Assembly: GCA_001313065.1 (NCBI GenBank)
Contig: BBFD01000225.1
Location: 1-6,455, forward strand
Length of the DNA stretch: 6,455 nucleotides
Reading direction: 5' to 3'
Source: Silvimonas sp. JCM 19000
Lineage (GTDB): Bacteria; Pseudomonadota; Gammaproteobacteria; Burkholderiales; Chitinibacteraceae
The notes below the pieces were generated by a model. That model made no database searches. It was not told the DNA's origin and saw nothing but the letters and a program-made list of their open reading frames with translations. Both the position numbers and the translations under genes were made by a program. Positions 1 through 6,455 of the stretch are shown piece after piece; positions within the stretch are counted from its first letter, which is position 1; each line of letters begins with the position of its first letter.

Positions 1-294
1 GATGGCCAGACCGGCCGCGCCCAGCGCCGCGATAATGCTGGCCGTGCGCACGCCAAAGCGTTCCAGCGCCGCGGCCAGGGCAATCACGCGCACCGCCCAC
101 ATCAAGACATTCGCCAGCACCGGGCGGATGGTGGCATCGGCATGGGTGCGCGCCAGTGAGCGGTTAAGCCAGGCGTTGACACGGTTGGACAGCCACCAGC
201 CAACCACCAGGATCAGCAAGGCAATGCCCACATTCACGCCAAAATCCATCAGGTTGGTGACCATCCAGTCATAAGCAGTATGAAATCGCTCCAT
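1..294 (-). CDS. mscS: Small-conductance mechanosensitive channel (MscS family), N-terminal part
   Basis: This is an inner-membrane channel subunit; MscS proteins form heptamers that open under membrane tension and release small solutes during hypo-osmotic shock. The visible 98 residues start MERFHTAYDW and run off the left edge of the window, so the beta domain, cytoplasmic cage and C-terminus are missing. TM1 is at about residues 19-36 (VNVGIALLILVVGWWLS), TM2 at about 58-76, and the pore helix TM3 begins at about 83 with the family signature GVRTASIIAALGAAGLAI, rich in Gly and Ala as in E. coli MscS (GVQTASVIAVLGAAGLAV). The ATG at 294 is chosen because a GGAG box lies 7 bases upstream (complement of 302-305) and the predicted topology fits a short periplasmic N-terminus. 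The gene is divergent from treS. No frame problem is visible in the part seen. The family call is firm; the paralogue is not determined. Confidence 0.88.
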   Translation of the reverse strand, partial: MERFHTAYDWMVTNLMDFGVNVGIALLILVVGWWLSNRVNAWLNRSLARTHADATIRPVLANVLMWAVRVIALAAALERFGVRTASIIAALGAAGLAI

Positions 295-584
295 CGGGTT
301 ACTCCATCGTCGGGTAGGGCTTGAGCAAAAAAGAAGGGCACGGCCTACGCGCAAAGGCGTATTGGCTGGCAGCTTTACGCGCCGGTTTGTCTATCCTGAT
401 GAGGTCAGCAACAGCGGCGTGGCGCCAGGCGTGCGCGGATCAGACCATTGTGCGGATGCCACATCCCAGTGGCCCGCGGCCTGCGACTGAACCCGCTGTA
501 GGACCAACCATAAGCAACGCGAGGGATATATCTTGTACAGCGTCGATTCTGCCTCTCCGGTTTGTCACCTTGCGGGGGTGATGC
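295..584. promoter_or_regulatory. Divergent mscS/treS intergenic region, presumed promoters of both
   Basis: These 290 bases separate two divergent genes, so promoters for both should lie here. I cannot identify a convincing -35/-10 pair on either strand. Visible elements are: a TATATC box at 527-532 inside the palindrome GATATATC (525-532), a possible -10 for treS without a good -35; a 10-base direct repeat CCGGTTTGTC at 382-391 and 557-566; and a short inverted repeat TACGC-6-GCGTA at 346-361. Ribosome binding sites are at 302-305 (GGAG, minus strand) for mscS and 574-581 (GGGGGTGA) for treS. No credible coding region was found between the genes. Regulation is inferred from position only. 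Confidence 0.45.
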
Positions 585-3500
585 ATGGCTAACAACACAC
601 GCGGCAAGCACGCGGTTCGTCCGGCCGAATGGCCACCGGCGGAAGGGGGCAACGACACCCTGTGGTATCGCGACGCCATCATTTATCAGGTGCACGTCAA
701 GTCGTTCATGGACGGCAATAACGACGGCATCGGTGACTTTAAAGGTTTGATTTCCAAGCTGGATTACATTGCGTCGCTGGGCGTGGATGCAATCTGGCTG
801 CTGCCGTTCTATCCGTCGCCGCGCAAGGACGATGGTTACGACGTGTCCGATTACAAAGGCGTGCATCCCGACTACGGCACGCTGGCCGACGCGCGCGAAT
901 TCATGGCGCAGGCGCATGCGCGCAAATTGCGTGTGATTACCGATCTGGTGCTCAACCATACCTCGGACCAGCACGCTTGGTTCCAGCGCGCGCGCCAGGC
1001 GCCACGCCATAGCCGTTGGCGCGATTTTTTTATGTGTGGAGCGACACCGATCAGAAATACGCCGGCACCCGCATCATCTTTTCGGATACCGAAAAATCCA
1101 ACTGGACGTGGGACCGGTGGCCAACCAGTACTACTGGCACCGCTTTTTTTTGCCCACCAGCCCGATCTGAACTTTGATAACCCGCGCGTGATGGAAGCCG
1201 TGTTGCGCGTGGTGCGTTTCTGGCTGGATATGGGCGTGGATGGCTTCCGCCTTGATGCGGTGTCGTACCTGATCGAACGCGAAGCACGCTCAACGAGCAT
1301 TTGCCGGAAACCCACGCCGTGCTGAAAAAACTGCGCGCGTTTATGGACGAGCATTATCCCGGCCGCATGTTGCTGGCCGAAGCCAACGCCTGGCCGGAAG
1401 ACATGCAGCAATACTTTGGCAACGGTGACGAATGCAATATGGCGTTCCACTTTCCGCTGATGCCGCGCATGTATATGGCCATCGCGCGGGAAGACCGCTT
1501 TCCGATTACCGACATCCTGCGCCAGACGCCCAATATTCCCGACAACTGTCAGTGGGCGATTTTCCTGCGCAACCACGATGAACTGACGTTGGAAATGGTC
1601 ACCGACGCCGAGCGCGATTATCTGTGGCAAACCTACGCCGCCGACCGCCGGGCGCGGCTTAATCTGGGCATCCGCCGCCGCCTGGCGCCGCTGATGGAGC
1701 GCGACCGGCGCCGCATCGAGTTGATGAACAGCCTGTTGCTGTCGATGCCAGGCACGCCGGTGATTTATTACGGCGATGAAATCGGCATGGGCGACAACAT
1801 TCATCTGGGTGATCGCGATGGCGTGCGTACGCCGATGCAATGGTCGCCCGACCGTAATGGCGGCTTCTCGCTGGCCGACCCCGAACAACTGGTGCTGCCG
1901 GCGGTGATGGGCACGCTGTATGGCTATGAATCGGTCAACGTCGAGGCACAAATCCGCGATGGCCACTCACTGCTCAACAGCATGCGCCGCATGATTGCCG
2001 TGCGCCGTCGCCACCACGCCTTCGGTCGCGGCACCATCAACTTTTTGCATACCGGCAACCGCCGCATTTTGGCCTATCTGCGCGAAATGCCGGGCGAAGC
2101 ACCGCTGCTGTGCGTGGCCAACCTGGCGCGGACGGCGCAAGCGGTCGAGCTGGATATTCCGGATTACGCCGGGCGCATTCCGCTGGAATTGATGGGGGGC
2201 GCGGCTTTCCCGCAAGTCGGCAGCGGCCTGTATACGCTGACCCTGCCGCCGTATGGCTTCTACTGGCTGGAAATGTCCGAGGTGGCACAGCGCCCGGACT
2301 GGAGCCAGATTCCGGAACCGGCGATGGCCGAGCTGACCACGCTGGTGGTACGCAACACCGTGCAAACCGTGGAAACCCTGCTCAGCGATCAGGACGGCCA
2401 TCGCGCGCAACTGGAACGCGAAGTATTGCCCGCCTATCTGACCGTGCGGCGCTGGTATCCCGGCTCGCAGCGTTTGCCGGTGCGCCTGGCTATATGGCAC
2501 GCATTGACGAACGTCCGACCGAACCGGGCGCTTGGCACTTATCTGTGCGAGATCGAAGTCAGCGATGGCCAGCAAAGCGGCTCATGGTTGCTGCCGCTGG
2601 GTGTGTACTGGGAAGCGCAAGGCATGCCTGCGTTGATCGAACAACGCGCGCTGTTCCGCGTGCGCCGGGGCCGTCAGCTCGGCTATCTGACCGACGCGGT
2701 CGGCATCGATTCCTTCGCCCGCGGTCTGGTCAAAGCCTTTGCCGACCATCGCGAAATTCCGTTGCCGGATGGCGGCCATCTGCGCTTTGAAACGCCCGAT
2801 CCGGCCCCCGATCTGACCCTGCCCGACGACGCGCAAGTGCGCTGGGTGGAAGTGCAGGATATGCGCGGCTTGCTGGTGGTGGATGACCTGGCCGTTATCA
2901 AGATGGACCGCTTGATCGAGAAGGGCATACACGAAGAAACCGAGTTGCTGCGTTATCTGGCCGAACAGAACTTTGAGCGCATCCCGCACTGGCTGGGGCA
3001 TTGCATCCGCGTGGACGCCAATGGCGACGAAAACACGCTGCTGGTGATGCACCGCTTTGTGCGCAACCAGGGCCGCGCCAGCACCTGGATCGTCGATAAC
3101 CTTAATCGCAGCCTGAACGACCTGCTCTCGGTGGCCGCTGCGGCCGATGCCTCGGCCGCGCAACGCCCGGCGCTGGAACAAAGCGACTGGTTTGTCGATT
3201 TGCTCGACAACCTGACGCCGCCAGTACGCGCCGCCGGTCTGCATCTGGGCGAAATGCACAAGCTGTTTGCCGCCAATAGCAGCGATCCAGCCTTTGCCCC
3301 GCGTGCCGCCAGCGCTGAAGACACTGCGGCGTGGGCAGAACGCGCTCATGTCCGGCTGCGCGAAAGTATCGATGCGCTGGCGCTGTTGCGGAAGCAACTG
3401 CCGGAAGACGCGCAAGCGCGCCTCGACAATCTGACCGCCTTGCAAGCTGATCTGGAAGAGGCCGGCAAAGTTATCGCTGGCCGCGCCGTGGGTTCGCGCC

Positions 3501-3973
3501 TGCAGCGTATTCATGGCGCGATGAGTTTTGACAACGTGCTGATGGCGCTTAATGACGTGCTGTTTGGCGGCTTTGGCGCCAATGAACCCGAGCTCAAACG
3601 CATCAAGACCACGCCGATGCGTGATGTGGCGGGTTTGCTCGAATCGCTGGATATGGCGCTGGATACCGCCGCGCAAGACCCGGCGCACACCATGCCCGCG
3701 CCGCATGCCGAGCGCTTGCGGCTGATCGAGATGGTACGCAGCACCTTGCGCGTGGCGACGCTGACCGCGTGGCTGGAAGCGTGGGACGGCGACAGTGGCG
3801 AGCCCGACCGTGCGCTCACCGAGGGCGTGCTCGATTTGCTGATGCTCGAAGCCGCTGCGCGCAGCCTGGCCATTACCGTGCTGCACGACATCCAACTGGC
3901 CCCGGCAATCTTGCGCCGACTAAGCCAACTGGCAGATCGGCTGCTTAGCCTGCGCGAGAAACCGGATCCCTGA
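585..3973 (+). CDS. treS: Trehalose synthase fused to a maltokinase-like domain (TreS-Mak); frame broken four times near the 5' end
   Basis: TreS (maltose alpha-D-glucosyltransferase, GH13 family) interconverts maltose and trehalose in the cytoplasm. The C-terminal half is a maltokinase-like domain. The start at 585 is forced: TGA lies in frame at 579-581, and GGGGGTGA sits just upstream. With frames restored the protein is about 1129 residues, the usual length for TreS-Mak fusions. GH13 motifs are present: region [10 protein letters not shown] (D about 120), region [12 protein letters not shown] (nucleophile D about 224, codon 1254-1256), region [14 protein letters not shown] (acid/base E about 266, codon 1379-1381) and region [14 protein letters not shown] (D about 332, codon 1577-1579). 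The barrel and its C-terminal beta domain end near FYWLEMS (about 2275). Frame changes lie in the T run 1025-1031, at 1114-1115, in the T run 1144-1151 and at 1284. Between and after them the translation is canonical TreS (for example [39 protein letters not shown]). Either the sequence has base errors or the gene is a recent pseudogene; I favour errors. It is followed by treZ after 33 bases. Confidence 0.9.
1025..1290 (+). other. Cluster of four frame-changing sites in treS
   Basis: Reading codon by codon against the TreS consensus gives four sites. At 1025-1031 there are seven T where [11 protein letters not shown] needs eight. At 1114-1115 there are two C where [12 protein letters not shown] needs three. 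At 1144-1151 there are eight T where [11 protein letters not shown] needs six (or nine, with an extra Phe). At 1284 there is one G where [12 protein letters not shown] needs two. The frame is 0 (585 phase) to 1025, then +2, then +1, back to 0 at 1152, and +2 from 1284 to the stop at 3971-3973. Literal translation from 585 would give out-of-frame residues from about 1031 to 1151 and terminate at 1325. The TTG at 1301 is an internal codon, not a start. Confidence 0.85.
2290..3973 (+). other. C-terminal maltokinase-like domain of TreS-Mak, catalytic motifs degenerate
   Basis: This is the second half of the fusion, in one uninterrupted frame. In the family this domain phosphorylates maltose to maltose 1-phosphate with ATP. 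Conserved landmarks are recognisable: [18 protein letters not shown] in place of the usual RWFGx[23 protein letters not shown] with the nucleotide-binding Lys (codon 2900-2902, about residue 773), [14 protein letters not shown] at about 3230-3270, and [18 protein letters not shown] at about 3607-3660, which matches SPLRDVAGMLRSFDYA. The catalytic loop is changed: family HGDYHLGQVL reads [10 protein letters not shown] (3512-3541), and the metal-binding DFEGEP reads GGFGANEP (3566-3589). The usual NRPDW tail near the C-terminus is not seen. Catalytic Asp, His and the second Asp are therefore missing. I infer an inactive or altered kinase fold; the reading frame there is not shifted. Confidence 0.7.
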
Positions 3974-4006
3974 ACCTGAATATCCGCAACATTCTGAGAG
4001 GTAGGC

Positions 4007-5936
4007 ATGCAACAACCCGTATCCGACAACCCGGCCTGGGGCGCGCGCTATATCGGCGAGGGCCAGACCCGGTTTCGCCTGTGGGCGCCCGATTTAACCG
4101 AACTGCAACTGGTGATAGACCAACGTGACCCGTTGCCGATGACTGCCAGTGGTGACGGCTGGTTTGAGCTGACCACGGCGGCCGCACCTGGCACACGCTA
4201 TGGCTTCAAGCAGCCTGAGCGCATCCTGCCCGACCCCGCCTCGCGCTTGCAGCAAGGCGGGCCGCATGGCTGGAGCGTGGTGACCGATGCGCAGGCCTGG
4301 AGCAACCCGCATCCGGCTGGATCGGGCGGCCGTGGGGCGAGACAGTGATTTATGAACTACATGTGGGCACCCTCGGCGGGTTTAACGGCGTGCTGCATCG
4401 GCTGGCCGAACTGGCCGCACTGGCATTACCGCCATCGAACTGATGCCGATTGCTGCCACACCGGGCAATCGCAACTGGGGTTATGACGGCGTGCTACCGT
4501 TTGCGGTGCATGAGGCGCTAGGCACGCCGGAAGAACTGCATCAGTTAATTGATGCCGCACATGGTCTCGGCATCCAGGTGTTTCTGGATGTGGTCTACAA
4601 CCACTTTGGTCCGGATGGCAATTTTCTTCATGCCTATGCCTCGACCTTTTTCGTCGACGGGCCGCATACGCCATGGGGCCAGGCCATCGATTTCCGCCAG
4701 CCGCAAGTGGGCCAGTTCTGGCTGGAAAACGCGCTGTACTGGCTCAACGATTTCCACTTTGACGGCCTGCGCTTTGATGCCGTGCACGCGATTGCCGATG
4801 ACGACTGGCTGGCCGAACTGGCGCGCAACATCCGCGCTAATGTCGCGCCGGAGCGGCATGTGCATCTGATGCTGGAAAACGAACAGAACTCGGCGGAATT
4901 GCTGCGTCAGGGCAGCCACGACATTGCCAACGATCCGCGCTACGACGCGCAATGGAACGATGACGTCCACAATGCCTTGCATGTGTTGCTGACCGATGAG
5001 GACGAAGGCTATTACTCGGCCTTTGCCCATACCCCGGACGGCCGTACTCCCATCCAGCACCTGGTGCGCTGTTTGAGCGAGGGCTTTGCCTGGCAAGGCG
5101 AACCGTGGCCTTTGCGCGAAGGCGAGCATCGCGGCGCGCGCAGTGGCTTGCTGCCACCCACCGCGTTTATCTTCTTTTTTTTGCAAAACCATGACCAGGT
5201 GGGCAATCGCGCCATGGGCGAACGCTTGACCTTGCTGACCTCGCCGCAAAAACTGCGCGCGGCCCGGGTGCTGCAATTGTTATGCCCACAGATTCCGCTG
5301 CTGTTTATGGGCGAGGAATGGGGCAGCAAACAGCCCTTCCTGTTCTTTACTGACCATCATGGCGAGTTGGCCGAGGCAGTGCGTAATGGCCGACGTCGCG
5401 AGTTTGCCCACTTTGCCGCGTTCAATAACGAAGAGAAACGCGCGCAGATTCCTGATCCGAACGAGGCGCAAACCTTTAATGCTTCGGCGCCGGGCATGCC
5501 GCCGCTGGATGACGAAGAGGCCACCGGCTGGCTGGATCTGACACGCGAATTGCTGGCCATCCGCCAACACGCCATCGCCCCGGCGCTGAACGGTGCGCGC
5601 GCCACCCAAGCCGCGCCGTTAGCGGACAAGGCATTGGTGGCGCAGTGGACATTGGGGGATCAACGCACCCTGACGATTTACGCCAACTTCGCCGATGCCG
5701 CGGTTGCACTGAGCGCAGCGCCGACTGGGCACGCGTGCCAGCGGCAACTTGATATCAACCGCATGCTGTACGAAACCCCGCCCGGCGCCAGCAAGGACAT
5801 TAGCGGCGGCCAACTGCCGGGCGCCAGTTGCGTGGTGTGGATCGAGGACGTACCCACCGCGCAAGTCGCGCGCGCGCATGCCAGCGCAGAATTGCCGCTG
5901 GACTTGCCCACCATGGTGCCGGTGGTGGGCGGCTAG
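4007..5936 (+). CDS. treZ: Malto-oligosyltrehalose trehalohydrolase (TreZ); frame broken twice near the 5' end
   Basis: TreZ (GH13) hydrolyses the alpha-1,4 bond next to the terminal trehalose of malto-oligosyltrehalose and releases free trehalose; its partner TreY makes the substrate. The ATG at 4007 has GAGAGG 5 bases upstream (3996-4001). Restored length is about 643 residues, slightly above the usual 580-620. Order: N-terminal CBM48-like beta domain (GARYIGEGQTRFRLWAPD, then LPDPASRLQQGGPHGWS), then the barrel with VIYELHVGTLGGF, AIELMPIAATPGNRNWGYDG, VFLDVVYNHFGPDGN, the nucleophile in GLRFDAVHAI (D about 258, codon 4776-4778), acid/base in HLMLENEQN (E about 291, codon 4875-4877) and FLQNHDQVGNRAMGERL (D codon 5193-5195). 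MGEEWGSKQPFLFF follows, with a C-terminal beta domain. Frame changes: one C short near 4307-4309 (SNPASGWIGRPW expected) and one G short at 4422-4423 (LAALGITAIELMP expected). Literal translation from 4007 would stop at 4348. Likely cotranscribed with treS. Confidence 0.92.
4301..4425 (+). other. Two frame-changing sites in treZ
   Basis: Up to about 4306 the treZ frame starts at 4007. From about 4312 the family sequence (GWIGRPWGETVIYELHVGT) continues one base back, which is explained by one C missing from the CCC run at 4307-4308 and its neighbour 4306. It then holds to LAELAAL and shifts back again at 4422-4423, where CTGGCATTACC should read with three G to give LGITAIELMP. From 4425 to the stop at 5934-5936 the frame is open. 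ATG 4443 is an internal Met (ELMP), not a start. Confidence 0.85.
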
Positions 5937-5964
5937 CAGCGCCACCGCCCTGCCTTGCAGCCTT

Positions 5965-5977
5965 GCCCGCTACGGGC
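5965..5977 (+). terminator. Short hairpin after treZ, possible terminator without a T tract
   Basis: GCCCG (5965-5969), loop CTA, CGGGC (5973-5977) form a perfect 5-bp GC stem 28 bases after the treZ stop. No run of T follows, so it is not a classical Rho-independent terminator. Lying between convergent genes, it may work together with the palindrome at 5989-6006. Confidence 0.3.
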
Positions 5978-5988
5978 GCCGCCGATAG

Positions 5989-6006
5989 GGTGGGTCTAGA
6001 CCCACC
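5989..6006. repeat. 18-base perfect palindrome in the treZ 3' intergenic gap
   Basis: GGTGGGTCTAGACCCACC is identical to its own reverse complement and can form a 7-bp stem with a CTAG loop. The half-sequence returns inverted at the far side of the gap: GGGTGGGTC at 5988-5996 against GGCCCACCC at 6076-6084 (8 of 9 complementary). The roughly 100-base block 5984-6088 therefore has imperfect inverted ends and weaker internal hairpins, for example arms around 6011-6034. This is what a REP- or MITE-like intergenic repeat, or a bidirectional terminator, looks like; a single copy cannot separate these. Confidence 0.5.
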
Positions 6007-6100
6007 ATCAGCGTTGCATGCCAGCATTGCAGCGCGTGGCAATGGCTTGAAGGCGGGACCTGGCGTCCCCGTCCAGGCCCACCCGATGCGGTAACACGGC

Positions 6101-6455
6101 TCAGCCAAAATTGAGCGAACTCATCAGCGAGGTCAGCGCACCGGTGCTGCTGCTGACGTTGCCGATGCTGGTGCTGCCGCCCATGTTCTTGACGATCTTG
6201 TCGACGTCTTTCATTGCCGCTTCGGCCGACTGCATGTCTTTGCTGGGCTGGCCGCGCAGATGCAGTTTTACCAGCGCCATCAATTCTTTCAGACTGCCCG
6301 CTACCTTGCGGACCAGCTCGGCATCGGCTGCTGCTTGCGGATCGCCCTTGGCGCCACTGCCCGCGCTGACGTTAACGCTGGGGTGGTTGCTGCCAGTGCT
6401 GTTTGATCGGGCGCTGCTATCGCCCGACTTGCCGGACGCCGCTGCAGCACCGGCT
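6101..6455 (-). CDS. Unrecognised Ser/Ala/Gly-rich protein, C-terminal part
   Basis: An open frame enters from the right edge and stops at 6103-6101 (TGA), giving 117 residues. I do not recognise a family. The first half seen (about residues 1-45 of the fragment) is low-complexity and probably disordered: AGAAAASGKSGDSSARSNSG, then SNHPSVNVSAGSGAKGDPQA. Next comes a predicted amphipathic helical stretch (AAADAELVRKVAGSLKELMA, then LVKLHLRGQPSKDMQSAEAA and MKDVDKIVKNMGG), and the protein ends in a Ser/Thr-rich tail (SSSTGALTSLMSSLNFG). No transmembrane segment is seen in this part. No ATG lies upstream of the Met at 6280-6278 within the window; that Met has no clear ribosome binding site, so the true start is probably outside. 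The gene is convergent with treZ and its codon use resembles its neighbours. Function is unknown. Confidence 0.6.
   Translation of the reverse strand, partial: AGAAAASGKSGDSSARSNSTGSNHPSVNVSAGSGAKGDPQAAADAELVRKVAGSLKELMALVKLHLRGQPSKDMQSAEAAMKDVDKIVKNMGGSTSIGNVSSSTGALTSLMSSLNFG

Larger units (their letters stand above)
5937..6100. other. Convergent intergenic gap treZ / unknown gene
   Basis: These 164 bases lie between two stop codons (5936 and 6101). They hold the 5965-5977 hairpin, the 5989-6006 palindrome, a weak GGGAC/GTCCC stem (6055-6069) and overlapping CCTGG/CCAGG arms (6059-6077). No credible gene is seen. Confidence 0.6.

Noticed and set aside
321..581. Small plus-strand open frame in the divergent region
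   Set aside because: It has no credible start signal, and its composition is that of random GC-rich sequence.
581..583. ATG at 581 as the treS start
   Set aside because: It is in another frame from the TreS sequence and overlaps the ribosome binding site; the ATG at 585 is in frame and follows an in-frame stop at 579.
1025..1151. Programmed ribosomal or polymerase slippage at the T runs
   Set aside because: Other breaks occur at a GG pair and short C runs where slippage is not expected, several events would be needed at once, and TreS/TreZ are not known to use frameshifting.
2582..3895. Long open frame on the minus strand opposite the Mak-like domain (also 872-1966 and 1967-2575)
   Set aside because: They lie antisense to a convincing gene in GC-rich DNA, their translations are rich in His, Gln and Arg as mirror frames are, and they match no family.
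1301..3973. Separate gene starting at TTG 1301
   Set aside because: The upstream frames continue TreS sequence up to this point, including the nucleophile region, and there is no ribosome binding site; TTG is the internal Leu of NEHLPETH.
4443..5936. Separate gene starting at ATG 4443
   Set aside because: The ATG is the Met of the TreZ motif ELMP; the N-terminal part of TreZ lies directly upstream in shifted frames.

Overview
The window is GC-rich bacterial chromosomal DNA, densely coding. Its gene content suggests a free-living proteobacterium, possibly betaproteobacterial, judged only by protein style and base composition. It holds a trehalose/alpha-glucan module flanked by two partial genes on the opposite strand. 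No RNA gene, insertion sequence, phage gene or CRISPR array is visible.

Layout. Positions 1-294 (minus) carry the first 98 residues of a small MscS-type mechanosensitive channel. Positions 295-584 are the divergent intergenic region. Positions 585-3973 (plus) encode a fused trehalose synthase/maltokinase-type protein (TreS plus a C-terminal Mak-like domain, about 1129 residues). Its reading frame is broken four times between 1025 and 1290, after which it is open to the end. After a 33-base gap with a good ribosome binding site, 4007-5936 (plus) encode malto-oligosyltrehalose trehalohydrolase (TreZ, about 643 residues), broken twice at about 4307-4312 and 4422. A convergent gap (5937-6100) holds a GCCCG/CGGGC hairpin and an 18-base perfect palindrome. 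Positions 6101-6455 (minus) are the C-terminal part of an unrecognised Ser/Ala/Gly-rich protein.

How they work together. TreS interconverts maltose and trehalose. TreZ releases trehalose from malto-oligosyltrehalose, which TreY makes from glucan ends; treY is not in the window. Trehalose is a compatible solute, and an MscS channel releases solutes when turgor is too high, so the divergent pair may be two arms of an osmotic response. This is inferred from gene order.

Two points deserve attention. First, all six frame breaks can be explained by length changes in short homopolymers, and the protein reads as canonical family sequence on either side. This looks more like base-level sequence error than decay, but it decides whether the genes are functional. 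Second, the Mak-like domain is uninterrupted yet lacks the maltokinase catalytic motifs (HGA instead of HGD, and GGFGANEP where DFEGEP is expected), so it may be a pseudokinase tied to TreS. I see no wholly new system; the degenerate kinase domain is the most novel-looking item.
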